A stretch of 64,000 nt of DNA from PALSA-129 sp963842505 (GTDB lineage: Bacteria; Acidobacteriota; Terriglobia; Bryobacterales; Bryobacteraceae), in contig CAWJGZ010000002.1 in the NCBI GenBank assembly GCA_963842505.1, positions 992,001 through 1,056,000 on the forward strand. Reading direction: 5' to 3'. Under the pieces are notes generated by a model. The model was not told where the DNA came from, made no database searches, and saw only the letters and a program-made list of their open reading frames with translations. Shown in pieces: positions 17,501 through 27,193 of this stretch. The position numbers were made by a program, and so were the translations under genes. Position 1 is the stretch's first letter. Each line of letters begins with the position of its first letter.

Positions 17501-20498
17501 TATTTCCACGCCGGATGAAGGCACCGGCCAGACCATTACCGCGCAGAACGCGTTTAACGCGCTGGACCAGGCGGTGCCGAGTCAGAATCTGCTCGGGGGC
17601 AACACACCCAACTGCACAGCCGCCGCGCTCACCGTGAATAGTTGCGACAACCCGCAGTGGGCCGTCCGCCCGCGGCCGCTGATTCGCGCTGTCACGGTAA
17701 CACCCACCGCAAATTTGGTGCAGATTTCCTATACCGCCCCGGACAGCAATGCTTGCAGCGTCGGCATCAGCCAGACGCCATTCATCAGCTCCGACAGCAG
17801 CACCGACACACCGGATTCGGGCGGCCAGAGTACCCGTACGTTCTCCCAGGGTAGTCTCGCCAGCAATACGAGTTACTTCTACCGGATCACATGCGGTCCC
17901 AACGGTGGCGCCGCCCGCGTCACCGGCACGTTCCAGACCGGGAGCGCCGGCGTCGTTTACCAGGCGAATCCTTCGAATTATCAAAGCGTCTTGGCCCAAC
18001 TCCAGGCGGGCGACACGATCGCTTTGGCTGCCGGCACGTATCCGCCTTTGAACCTATCCGGGCTGCAGGGCACTCCCACCGCCTGGATCACAGTTACCGG
18101 CCCGGCTTCCGGACCTCCCGCCATCATCGCTGGTTCAGCTTGCTGCAACACCCTGGAAATCTCCAACTCCAGTTATCTGGCCATCGAGAACCTGACGATC
18201 AACAGCCAGAGCATTGATGGAGCCTTTGGCATCAGTGCAAAGGACACTACTACAGTTACCCACGACATCCTCATTCAAAACAACATACTCATCGGCCAGG
18301 ACGGTTCGCAGCAGACCGACGGCATCTCCACCAAAACACCGACCTGGAACTGGACCATTCGTAACAACACCATCACCGGCGCCGGCACCGGCCTGTATCT
18401 CGGTAACTCCGACGGCACTGACCCCTTCATCGGGGGCCTGATCGAAAACAACCTGATCCAAAACACCATCGGCTACGACATGGAGATCAAGTACCAGGTT
18501 GCGCGGCCCACCATTACCGGCATGCCCGCCGGGCCGAGCGCCACGATCATTCGCAATAATGTCTTCATCAAGAACGACCAGCCCAGCCCCGATGGCGACC
18601 GGCCCAACGTTCTGGTGGGCGGATTCCCCGCTTCCGGCCCCGGCTCCAGCGACATGTACGAGATTTACGGCAACTTCTTCTATCACAATCCGCGTGAAAG
18701 TCTGCTGCAGGCGGATGGACAGGTGAGCATTCACGACAACGTTTTCGTGGATGGACAGTACGCGGCGATAGGACTTTTCCAGACTGACGCCCCTCTGAAC
18801 ATAGCCTACGTTTACAACAACACCATTTACTCCACTCAAGAGGGGATCTATTTCGGCAGCGCCGCCACCATCGCCGACGGGGTGACCGGCAACCTGATCT
18901 TCGCGGCTACTCCCATCAGCGGCCCGATTGCCAGTCTTTCCAGTAATATCGTGGACAGTTTTGCCAACGCGCCACTTTATGTCAACGCGCCATCACTTAC
19001 GCTCGGATCGATGAATTTCTACCCGCTGACTGGTCAGGCCCAAGGCCCCGCGTTGAACCTCTCGCCCTTTGCGGCCGAGACGGATTATGGAATCGATTTC
19101 AACGGCACGCCCAAGAATGCGCTATTGGGAGCCATCGTATTTCGGGGGGCGTACGCGGGACAAGGCGTGAATCCCGGCTGGCAACTGCAGGCCGCAATCA
19201 AACCGCTATCCACCACGTCAGGAACTTCCAGCCTGCAATCGCTGCAGTGCGCGCCATCCACTCTGAGCCAGGGACAGACCAGTACGTGTTCGGTGACCCT
19301 GTCCGCACCGGCATCCAGCACCTCGATTATCTTGCTGGTATCATCCTCCACCGCGGTCACAGTCCCGGCCACGGTCAACATCGCGGCCGGCGCTCTGTCG
19401 GCCACTTTTTCCGCCGCCGCGGTGAGCTCCGGCTCGGCGCTTATTACCGCGACTCTGAATGGAGTTCTTCAGGAGTCCACCGTGACGGTGATTCCGCTTC
19501 CCATTGTGACGTCGTTGACCTGCTCTCCTTCCACGCTCGTTCCGGGAAGCTCTACGAATTGCACCGTAACTGTGAGCCCCTCACCCGGCACGCCCGCCAC
19601 CGTACTGATTTCGGCCAGCAGTGCGGCGGTCACCACACCAGCCTCCGTTACGGTTGCCGCCGGGGCTACCAACGCACAGTTCGCGGCGGCCGTGGGATCG
19701 CTTGCCGCCACTCAAAGCGTCACCATCACGGCCAGTTTGAACGGTGGATCGGCGCAGACGGTGCTGACGGTTCAGGCCTCTGGCGGTTCCGGAAGCGGTC
19801 CGGCGCAGTTCTATTTCAAGGGCAACAACTCGGAGTTCGCCGGGTTGACCAACGGGTCCATCGTCACGCCCAGCACGGCGCCAGCCGGATTGACGGGCAC
19901 GGTGGTAGTTCGGGGCACCGGCTCGGTGGCATTTTCGCCGGTGGTGAATGGGGATGGGGTGGCGTTTGAGGGGGTGAGTCAAGGGAACACGGACACGGCT
20001 TTTCTGAGTTTTTCCGGGGCGCAGGTGGGCAGCGTGTTCAACGTGAACCAGGGGGATCTGACGTTCTATGTGAAGTCGAGTTACAGTTTCGCGCAGCGGC
20101 AGGCTCTGCCCATGCAAAACTACCGCTACGTGTTTGACGTCTATGACTCCACAGGCGAACTATTCCGGTTCTTTATCATGACCAGCAGCGGGCGTTTGAT
20201 CGTGGAATATGCGACCGGGAGCAGGACCAGCGGCGCCTACTATTACGTACCGGCGGGGCAAGAGGATGCGATGTTCGGACTTGGGGTGGCGGCGAAGTTC
20301 CGGCTGACATGGAACGGAAGCACCAACGTCCTCTACTGGAACGACGCCCAGGTGGCCACGTTTGCATATACGGTGGCGACGCCGAACTGGGGGGCTTCGT
20401 CGTCGTTCGTGATCGGCGGAACCGCGGTGCCGCCGTATGGCGGCGGATACTATAAGTGCGACGACCCCATCGCCGACTTCCAAATGAATGTGAATTAG
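14585..20498 (+). CDS. Giant multidomain secreted protein (copy 2), frameshifted
   Basis: Paralogue of the 9410 gene, again GTG-started behind AGGAG. Its first ~120 codons (signal peptide and RIFT-like domain) are in one frame, which runs open to 15589. From about 14950-14975 homology continues in the +1 frame, open from before 14823 to 20498. The corrected product is ~1970 residues: signal peptide, the region shared with copy 1 including an FN3-like domain, a right-handed beta-helix (about 17950-19200, with many N-x-I/N-N-x-I strands such as IRNNTITGAGTGLYLGN), two bacterial Ig-like domains (about 19220-19780) and a C-terminal concanavalin/LamG-like domain. The last ~700 bases are richer in G-runs than the rest. 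A +1 error, true mutation or recoding are all possible; no slippery motif is visible. Confidence 0.7.
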
Positions 20499-20539
20499 GG
20501 CGGCCCCATGGAAATCCCTGTTAGTATGGTTCGAAACTC

Positions 20540-21349
20540 GTGAATATCGCTGCGTCGATAACCGGAGCACGCTCACTGTGGACCACCGGCGGGAGACTGG
20601 GCCTGAAGCCGCTCGACCGCGTGAAGTACGCACTCTCCTGGTACCTGAGCCGCCGCACCCTGCTGGCCGCTATTGCGCCAGCGTATTTCATCGTGCAACT
20701 GCCCGGCGGGATCCGGGCTCCCATCCGGCCCAATGGCGTAGACCGCGGCACGCTGGCCGACATCTTCGAGCGGCGTTTGTACGACGTGAACGCCACCGGC
20801 GTTAAACGGGTCCTCGATTTGGGCGCCAATATCGGAGCGGCGACGCTGTTTTTCGCCTCGCGATTTCCCGAGGCGGAGTTCGCCTGCGTGGAACCGTTTC
20901 CCGGCAATCGAGCGGTGTTGCGAGAAGCCATCAAGCTCAACGGAATCCGGGCAACCGTGTTTGAAGGTGCCGTGGGAACCGAGGCCGGCGAGTCGGATTT
21001 GCATTTGGGCGGTACTCCCGATTCGTTTTCGCTCACGCCCGCCGCGGCCTCCGCACAGAGGTTGCGCGTGCGGCAGTTCACGGTACCGGAGCTTCTAGCC
21101 GCGCTCGGCTGGGATGAAATCGATCTGCTGAAGATCGACATCGAAGGCTATGAGAAGACGTTATTCCGCGGCAATAACGCCTGGTTAAGCCGTGTCCGGT
21201 TGATCGTCGGAGAAGCCCATGGACATGTGGGTTACGGAATCGACGATGTCCGGGCCGATTTAGAGCCGTTGGGGTTCCAGGTCACCCGGAGAAGCTTCGA
21301 TGCCAAGAACGGTCTGACCATTTTCGAGGCCAGGAACTGTTCGGCGTAG
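20540..21349 (+). CDS. FkbM family SAM-dependent methyltransferase
   Basis: 269 residues. The SAM-binding motif VLDLGANIGAATLFFASRFP followed by the acidic ACVEPFPGNRAVL, and later DEIDLLKIDIEGYEKTLFRG, are diagnostic of the FkbM methyltransferase family, whose members commonly O-methylate sugars or polyketides. Start is GTG 20540, 41 bases after the giant secreted protein; no convincing ribosome binding site is seen, so the exact start is uncertain. Given the neighbouring glycan genes, an O-methylation of a surface or secreted sugar is likely but unproven. Confidence 0.83.
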   Translation: MNIAASITGARSLWTTGGRLGLKPLDRVKYALSWYLSRRTLLAAIAPAYFIVQLPGGIRAPIRPNGVDRGTLADIFERRLYDVNATGVKRVLDLGANIGAATLFFASRFPEAEFACVEPFPGNRAVLREAIKLNGIRATVFEGAVGTEAGESDLHLGGTPDSFSLTPAAASAQRLRVRQFTVPELLAALGWDEIDLLKIDIEGYEKTLFRGNNAWLSRVRLIVGEAHGHVGYGIDDVRADLEPLGFQVTRRSFDAKNGLTIFEARNCSA

Positions 21350-21410
21350 GCAGCCCAGCCGGCCGGGTTGAACGGTTCGCGTGCCACATGCCGGATAATG
21401 AAGAAAGCCT

Positions 21411-22253
21411 ATGACCGTCGAGATCGAGGGCGTCACATTGCACCTGGCTCATCCCGATGAGCTGTCAGCGAAATGGGTGGGGCAGAGCGAGTTGATGCGG
21501 CAGTTACTGGCCGCCTGGATGGTGGTGAACGATCAGGACCTGCCCATGAATCCGCGCCTGTTGGGCAAGCCCGGCGTGGGCAAGACCACGCTGGCGTATG
21601 CCGCCGCCCGGCGCATGGGCCGCGAGGTCTACATCCTGCAAGCCACCATGGATACGCGCCCGGAGGATCTGCTGGTGACGCCGGTGATCGAGGGCGCCGG
21701 CAATCTGCGCTATGTAGCTTCGCCGCTGGTGACCGCCATGCTGCGCGGCGGAATCGCGATCATCGACGAGGGCAACCGCATGAGCGAGAAGAGTTGGGCC
21801 AGCCTGGCGCCGCTACTCGACAACCGGCGCTATGTGGAATCCATCGTGGCCGGCATCAAGATCAAGGCTCACCCGCACTTCCGCCTGGTGGCCACCATGA
21901 ACGACGATGCCTCCACTTTCGAACTGCCCGAATACATCCATTCCCGGTTGCAGCCGCAGATCTTCATCGATTTTCCGGAACGCGACGAGGAGTACCAGAT
22001 CCTGAAGGAAAACCTCCCATTTGCCGAAGAGCGCATCCTGGAATACGTCACGGATTTCCTGCAGACGGCCCACAGCGCCGATGAGCGGTTTACCGCACGC
22101 GACGGCATCAACGTGGCGCGGTTCGCCATCAAGCTCAAGAGCCTGGCCACCGCACGCACGCACGAGACGGAGGCGCTCGAAATCGCGGTGGTTCAGGTGT
22201 TGGGAGAGGAAGCCTTGCGCTATGTCCCAAGAGAGCGACCTTCGGCTCACTGA
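21411..22253 (+). CDS. MoxR-type AAA+ ATPase
   Basis: 280 residues with a single AAA+ domain: Walker A GKPGVGKTT (52-60), Walker B AIIDEGNRM (about 116-124), sensor 1 in RLVATMNDD and an arginine-bearing SRLQPQIFIDFPERDEEY segment. The fold and spacing match MoxR-like ATPases, which act as chaperones assembling or activating partner proteins, often with VWA proteins. Here there is no VWA gene; instead the 3' end overlaps the next gene by 32 bases, so the two are surely co-translated and probably form a functional pair. Confidence 0.85.
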   Translation: MTVEIEGVTLHLAHPDELSAKWVGQSELMRQLLAAWMVVNDQDLPMNPRLLGKPGVGKTTLAYAAARRMGREVYILQATMDTRPEDLLVTPVIEGAGNLRYVASPLVTAMLRGGIAIIDEGNRMSEKSWASLAPLLDNRRYVESIVAGIKIKAHPHFRLVATMNDDASTFELPEYIHSRLQPQIFIDFPERDEEYQILKENLPFAEERILEYVTDFLQTAHSADERFTARDGINVARFAIKLKSLATARTHETEALEIAVVQVLGEEALRYVPRERPSAH

Positions 22254-24057
22254 TCCGGGCAGTCTCCAGCGGGGGCGCTTCCAGTACTTCCCGGTGGCGC
22301 CCGGCCGGCTGGAGTTTGCCATCGAAGTACGGCGCGCCATCCTGCGCGAGCGCCCCCAGGTGATCGCGGTGGAATTGCCGGTAACTCTGCAGCCGGCCTG
22401 GCTGCGGGCAGTCGAGCGGCTGCCGGAAATTTCACTGATCTTTTATCCCGACGAATCGGCCGGCGGAGACCGCGCCGTGTATGTCCCGATTGAACCGGCA
22501 GACCCCTTCACTGAAGCCATCCGCACGGGCCTCGAAACGGGCGCGGAAATCGTTTTTGCCGATCCCGACGCCGGCGAACGGCCGCATCTCCAAGACTCGT
22601 ATCCGGACTCCTACGCCATCCGCCATATCGGTCTCGTTCGTTACATCGAGGCGTACCGTGTTTACCCGCAGCCGCGCTCCCCGGAACTGGCGCGTCACGC
22701 CGCCGGAATCGCGTGGAAACTGCAGGGCACGGACCCTTCGGCGCGCGTCCTGGTGGTGATTTCGCTCAACCTTCTCGATCCGGTACTGGACGCCATGGAG
22801 GAGCCTCAGGCGCAGCCCATGGCGCGGACTCATCGCGACGGAATCGAGCTGCTGAATGCCCACCCCGAATCGCTGGGCGAGGTCTGCGCGGAGTATCCGC
22901 AACTCCAGTGGCGCTACGAAAGCCACCGGCCCCTGCTGCGCGATGACAAGCTGATCGACCGGCGCCACGCACAACTGGCCGTGCTGCGCGAGGCGGAAAA
23001 GGACTACGAAGCCAATACCGGCGAGCGCATCGCGCATTGGCAGCGGCGGTTGCTGGCGCGTTATTCGCGCAATCTGGCGCTGGAGGCCAACGATTTGATC
23101 CCCGGCCTGTTCGACCTGGCAGTGGCAGCGCGCGCTGTGGCCGACGACAATTACGCCTGGGACGTGTGGGAAACCGCCAGCCGCTACCCGCCCCAGCAGA
23201 CCGCTTGCAACTTGATGACGGTGCGCATCTCCGGCGACGAAGTCTGGATGGACACGCGCCGCATCCGCCTGCGCCGACGCCTGCCCAGCACCAAGCGGCG
23301 CCTGCGGCCCTTCGGATTGAAGGCCCGCAAAAAGGAAAAGATTCCCGGCGAATGGGCCACCCAGTTGAACGGCACGGGTATCTGCTCCTATCCGCCCGAA
23401 GACCTGGTGATCGAAGACTACGGCCGTTTTCTAAAGAAGAAAGGCAAGAGCATCCTTTCCGAAGAGCGGGTTCGCGTGGAACCCTTCACTACCTCGATCC
23501 TCGACGGAATCGACATGCGCGAGACCATCCGCAAATGGTACGAAGGGCGGATCTGGGTGCGGCAGTTTCAGAAGATCCACGGCGAAGTGGGATCCATCGT
23601 TGTGATCTTCGATGACGACCGCGACGACCGTTACCCCTACACCACCACGTGGCTCGGCGAGAATCAAAACGAATCGGACATGGCGTTTTACTCCACGCTT
23701 CCGTTCGATCGCCTGGTGGGGCCGGGCATCGGGCGCGCCGAATACGGCGGCTTCCTGATGAGCCTTCCGGCGCGCCGCATGTACGACGTGTGGCAGGATG
23801 CCGATTACGAGTTCGCGGAATCGAAATCGGAGCGGTTGCTACTGGCAGCGCTGGATTATTCCATCCACCACTATGTGGTTTACGTGGCGGCCAAACCGCC
23901 GCGCTCAATCTTCAAGAGCATTGCCTCGCGGGTTGGCCGCACGGTGATTTATATCCCGATCGGGCAGCTCTCGCCAGTCTCGCTCAAGAAGATCCGGGTA
24001 GTGCACGTGCTCGACGGGTACGATAAGCGCGAGATCGCCAAAGACTACTTGTGGTGA
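22222..24057 (+). CDS. Large partner protein of the MoxR ATPase, possible TraB/DUF5682-like N-terminal domain
   Basis: 611 residues, no signal peptide or membrane segment. I place the start at ATG 22222, inside the ATPase gene, because the frame upstream is only the ATPase shadow and GAGAGGA precedes it. The first ~120 residues (RRAILRERPQVIAVELPVTL, then YVPIEPADPFTEAIRTGLET and GAEIVFADPD) look like the TraB/ChaN-related DUF5682 fold found beside MoxR genes in other bacteria. The rest is not recognised; it has a basic stretch around 350-390 (RRLPSTKRRLRPFG), an acidic VIFDDDRDDRYPY and a conserved-looking C-terminus. Function unknown. Tight overlap argues for a dedicated two-component machine with the ATPase. 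Confidence 0.75.
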   Translation: MSQESDLRLTDPGSLQRGRFQYFPVAPGRLEFAIEVRRAILRERPQVIAVELPVTLQPAWLRAVERLPEISLIFYPDESAGGDRAVYVPIEPADPFTEAIRTGLETGAEIVFADPDAGERPHLQDSYPDSYAIRHIGLVRYIEAYRVYPQPRSPELARHAAGIAWKLQGTDPSARVLVVISLNLLDPVLDAMEEPQAQPMARTHRDGIELLNAHPESLGEVCAEYPQLQWRYESHRPLLRDDKLIDRRHAQLAVLREAEKDYEANTGERIAHWQRRLLARYSRNLALEANDLIPGLFDLAVAARAVADDNYAWDVWETASRYPPQQTACNLMTVRISGDEVWMDTRRIRLRRRLPSTKRRLRPFGLKARKKEKIPGEWATQLNGTGICSYPPEDLVIEDYGRFLKKKGKSILSEERVRVEPFTTSILDGIDMRETIRKWYEGRIWVRQFQKIHGEVGSIVVIFDDDRDDRYPYTTTWLGENQNESDMAFYSTLPFDRLVGPGIGRAEYGGFLMSLPARRMYDVWQDADYEFAESKSERLLLAALDYSIHHYVVYVAAKPPRSIFKSIASRVGRTVIYIPIGQLSPVSLKKIRVVHVLDGYDKREIAKDYLW

Positions 24058-24065
24058 GACCAGCC

Positions 24066-24722
24066 CTACTTGGGCTGCTTGACCACGCGCAGATAGGGCT
24101 TCACCATTTTGACCTCGCCGTATTGCTTGCGGGCGTCGGCGTCGGAAACTGTTCCAGCCACAATCACATCCTCGCCGGGCTTCCAGTTCACGGGGGTCGC
24201 TACTTTGTGCCGCGTGGTGAGCTGAATGGAATCGAGCACGCGAAGCACTTCGTCGAAATTGCGGCCGGTGGACATTGGATAGATCAGCATGAGCTTGATC
24301 TTCTTGTCGGGGCCGATCACGAAAACCGTGCGCACGGTGGCATTGGTGGCGGCGGTGCGGCCTTCGGAAGTGTTGCCGGCATCGACCGGCAGCATGTCGT
24401 AAAGCTTGGCGATTTTGAGGTCGGGGTCGCCGATTATGGGGTAGGTGACCTTGGCGCCCTGGGTTTCTTCAATGTCGGCCTTCCACCTGCCGTGGCTGGC
24501 GACGGGATCGACGCTGAGCCCGATGATCTTGGTGTGGCGCTTGGCAAATTCCGGTTCGAGACGCGCCATGTAGCCCAGTTCGGTAGTGCAAACGGGAGTG
24601 AAATCCTTGGGGTGGGAAAAAAAGATGGCCCACCCGTCGCCGATCCAATTATGGAAGCTGATGGGGCCTTGCGTGGTATCGGCGGTGAAATCGGGAGCTG
24701 TATCGTTGATGCGTAGAGACAT
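24066..24722 (-). CDS. 1-Cys peroxiredoxin (Prx6 type)
   Basis: 218 residues. The peroxidatic cysteine is Cys45 in HPKDFTPVCTTELG; no other cysteine occurs, so there is no resolving Cys. The C-terminal extension with TPVNWKPGEDVIV is typical of the Prx6 subfamily, which reduces hydroperoxides in the cytosol using an external reductant. Start ATG is preceded by GGAGGGG at five bases. It is convergent with the preceding plus-strand gene, with only eight bases between stops, and has its own likely promoter just after the upstream hydrolase gene. Confidence 0.95.
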   Translation of the reverse strand: MSLRINDTAPDFTADTTQGPISFHNWIGDGWAIFFSHPKDFTPVCTTELGYMARLEPEFAKRHTKIIGLSVDPVASHGRWKADIEETQGAKVTYPIIGDPDLKIAKLYDMLPVDAGNTSEGRTAATNATVRTVFVIGPDKKIKLMLIYPMSTGRNFDEVLRVLDSIQLTTRHKVATPVNWKPGEDVIVAGTVSDADARKQYGEVKMVKPYLRVVKQPK

Positions 24723-24768
24723 AAACCCCTCCGGGGATTAGCTTTGAGTGTGTTTTGCTGCTTCTCAG

Positions 24769-24799
24769 ATTCTACGTTATTGGGCGGCGCCGCTGTCAA
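24769..24799 (-). promoter_or_regulatory. Likely promoter of the peroxiredoxin gene
   Basis: On the minus strand a perfect TTGACA (24799-24794) overlaps the stop codon of the hydrolase gene and is followed, 19 bases on, by TAGAAT (24774-24769). The spacing is two bases longer than ideal. It lies about 50 bases before the peroxiredoxin start. Confidence 0.42.
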
Positions 24800-25644
24800 G
24801 TCATGCGGTCGAGCGCGGCGCGAATCTCCCGCACAATGACGTGGGGCGCTTCCATGGGAATGAAATGATTATTCTCCGGAAGAAAGACTTCTCTCGCGTT
24901 GGCAAACCGCGCGGCCACATCCGGGGCCGTCGGCGAGGTGGAAGGATCGAAGACGCCGCGCTGCCAGGCTTTGCCCGAGCGCAGGATGGTCACCGGGCAG
25001 CTTATGGCGGCCAGCGCGGCCGAGATATCCGACTCCCGGGCGTGCGCCTCGCGGTAGATTGAAGCCTCAACCTCTGGCGGGCAGGCCAGCACGCAGCCGT
25101 CGCCATCGGGCAGCAGCGCGTAGTCGCAATAGTTCCGCACGACTTCTTCGTGCCACGCCGCGAAGGGCAAGCGGGGGCGAAGGCGCTTGAACATTTCCGC
25201 GGAAGAAGTCCAGCGGTTACGGCGGCGCAGGATGAATGACCCATCGGGACCGGGCAAACCGTAAAGGTGCCCCGGAAAGATCACCGGGTCGGCCAGCACC
25301 AGGGCGGCAAAGGCGTCAGGGCGCAGCGCGGCGGCCTGAGCCAGCGCGTGTCCTCCCATGGAGTGGCCAACGCCCGCGGCGCCGCGGAGATCGAAATGCG
25401 CGGCCACCGCCAGGATGTCTTCCGCGAACCAGCGCCAAGGAATGGGCGGCGCGGGCTTCGAGCTGCGTCCGTGGCCACGGAACTCCAGAGCCAGCGCGCG
25501 GCGGCCGGGAAATTCCCGGATGATGTGATCCCACATGCGGCCGTGAAAACCGGTGGCGTGAGCGAACAGCAGCGGCGGGTCCGCTCCGGGCCACTCCCAA
25601 ACCGCCAGGCTGAGCGAGCCGGCGGAAACAAATTCCAGCTTCAC
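24796..25644 (-). CDS. Alpha/beta hydrolase
   Basis: 282 residues of alpha/beta hydrolase fold: oxyanion region LLFAHATGFHGRMWDHII, nucleophile elbow GVGHSMGGHALAQAA with the serine, and the catalytic His in PENNHFIPMEAPHVI. Start is GTG 25644, which overlaps the stop of the upstream flippase-like gene as GTGA, so translation is coupled; the frame reaching to 26208 is shadow. The substrate cannot be read from sequence. Family members include esterases, haloperoxidase-like proteins and C-C hydrolases. Confidence 0.88.
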   Translation of the reverse strand: MKLEFVSAGSLSLAVWEWPGADPPLLFAHATGFHGRMWDHIIREFPGRRALALEFRGHGRSSKPAPPIPWRWFAEDILAVAAHFDLRGAAGVGHSMGGHALAQAAALRPDAFAALVLADPVIFPGHLYGLPGPDGSFILRRRNRWTSSAEMFKRLRPRLPFAAWHEEVVRNYCDYALLPDGDGCVLACPPEVEASIYREAHARESDISAALAAISCPVTILRSGKAWQRGVFDPSTSPTAPDVAARFANAREVFLPENNHFIPMEAPHVIVREIRAALDRMT

Positions 25645-26612
25645 GGCTCGCTCCGGCTCTTGAGAACGTATACGCACGGCAGGCCCAGCAGCAGCACTGT
25701 GACGTAGCCCATGGCCTGCGCCACCAGAATGTAGGCCAGCGCGGCGTCTTTGCTGAAACCGAAGGGAACGAGCACGGTGACGGCCACGAATTGGTAGATG
25801 CCGACATAGCCGGGCGTGGAGGGGAGCGCGCTGCCGAGCCCCATGGCGGTGATCAGCAGCATGGCCACGGGAAACGACAACTCCAGCCCCAGCCCGCGCC
25901 CGCAGATCATGGTGGAGCATGCATCCGACAGCCAGATTGTTACAGTGAGCGCGGCAAATCCCAGAAAGCGTCCGACGTGGTGAAAGGCGCGCATTCCCAG
26001 CAGCACCTGCTCCACCAGATGCAGCAGGCCATCCCGCAGTTTGCGAGGCAGCGGCAAGCGCCCGATCATGCCGCGGCACAGGTTGCCGGTGTGCGGCAGC
26101 ACTGCTATGGTCAGCGCGCCAAGTGTTGCCACAGCCGCGGTGGTGCGCGAAACGTCGGCCATCCAGCGCGGTTTGGGATTGACTCCCAGCAGGATGATGG
26201 AGCTCCACAAGACCAACGCAATGACGTCCATGAGGCGCTCACTCAGGGCGGTGGTCAGAACGTAAGTCTTGCTCAAGGCGGAACGGCCGCTGACGATGAG
26301 GGTGCGGACCAATTCGCCGGCGCGCGCCGGCAGAAATGCGTTGCCGAGGTAGCCCGACATGTTCGCGCAGAAGACCTGGCCCACGGAGAGCCGCGCTTCG
26401 GCGTTCAAGAGGATGCGCCAGCGCACCGCGCGCATGAAAAACGAACAGCAGGCAAATGCGGCGGCTGTACCGATGAAACCCCACCGGGCGCCGGCGATGG
26501 TGCGCCAGACGCCGCTCCAATCCACGCCGCGGAGCGAGTAGTAGAGCAGGACGGCGGCAAGCGGCACTGCCAGCATCCAGGACCAGAGCCGGCCCTTGCC
26601 CTCACTCTTCAT
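25641..26612 (-). CDS. LPG-synthase-like (UPF0104/YbhN) transmembrane protein
   Basis: 323 residues with about eight hydrophobic segments. The pattern of an early RWRILLNAE, then GYLGNAFLPARAGELVRTLIV and LPSTPGYVGIYQF in the C-terminal half, matches the lysylphosphatidylglycerol synthase transmembrane family (PF03706), whose members are thought to flip lipids or lipid-linked intermediates. The soluble aminoacyl-transfer domain of MprF is absent. Start ATG 26612 overlaps the upstream isomerase stop as ATGA; the longer frame to 26663 is less likely. Confidence 0.85.
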   Translation of the reverse strand: MKSEGKGRLWSWMLAVPLAAVLLYYSLRGVDWSGVWRTIAGARWGFIGTAAAFACCSFFMRAVRWRILLNAEARLSVGQVFCANMSGYLGNAFLPARAGELVRTLIVSGRSALSKTYVLTTALSERLMDVIALVLWSSIILLGVNPKPRWMADVSRTTAAVATLGALTIAVLPHTGNLCRGMIGRLPLPRKLRDGLLHLVEQVLLGMRAFHHVGRFLGFAALTVTIWLSDACSTMICGRGLGLELSFPVAMLLITAMGLGSALPSTPGYVGIYQFVAVTVLVPFGFSKDAALAYILVAQAMGYVTVLLLGLPCVYVLKSRSEP

Positions 26613-27193
26613 ATCGCCATCATGCGCCGCTCGACTTGCTCGCAGAGATAGTGGTAGAGACAAAGATGCACCTGTTGGATGAGCGGAGTGCGCCGCGAGG
26701 GAACGGCCATCAGAAAATCGGCCAGCGGCGCCAGGCTGCCGCCGCCTTCGCCGGTGAGTGCGATGGTGCGCATCTCCATGCGGCGAGCCTGCTCAAAGGC
26801 CGCGACCACGTTGCGGGAAGTCCCCGACGTGCTGATGCCCAGCAGCACGGCGCCTTTTTCGCCGTAGGCTTCCACCTGGCGCGCGAAGACCGTGTCGAAG
26901 GAGTGATCGTTGCTCCAGGCGGTGAGCACGGCCGGGTTCCCGGAGAGGCAAAGGGCTCGCAAGGCGCGCCGCCTTTCGAGGAAGCGGCCCACCAACTCGC
27001 AGGTGATGTGCATGGCATCCGCCGCGGAGCCGCCATTGCCGCACACCAGCAGCGGCTTGCCGGCGGAGAGCGCGCCGACCACGCAGTCAATGGCTGCATC
27101 CATGACGGATTGCCCGATGGCGCCGGCAGACTGGGTCAAGAGCGCGGCCGCTTCCGCGAGGTAGTCGCGAAGGATCATAGGGAATGCCTGCAT
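26609..27193 (-). CDS. gmhA: SIS-domain sedoheptulose-7-phosphate isomerase, GmhA-like
   Basis: 194 residues. A single SIS domain with LLVCGNGGSAADAMHITCELVGRF and GISTSGTSRNV is the pattern of phosphoheptose isomerase GmhA, which makes D-glycero-D-manno-heptose 7-phosphate for LPS core or S-layer glycans; related DiaA proteins share it. The start ATG overlaps the upstream stop as TAATG, giving coupled translation; ATG 27178 is an alternative. No other heptose gene (gmhB, hldE, rfaD) is in the window, so the pathway would be completed elsewhere. Confidence 0.85.
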   Translation of the reverse strand: MQAFPMILRDYLAEAAALLTQSAGAIGQSVMDAAIDCVVGALSAGKPLLVCGNGGSAADAMHITCELVGRFLERRRALRALCLSGNPAVLTAWSNDHSFDTVFARQVEAYGEKGAVLLGISTSGTSRNVVAAFEQARRMEMRTIALTGEGGGSLAPLADFLMAVPSRRTPLIQQVHLCLYHYLCEQVERRMMAI

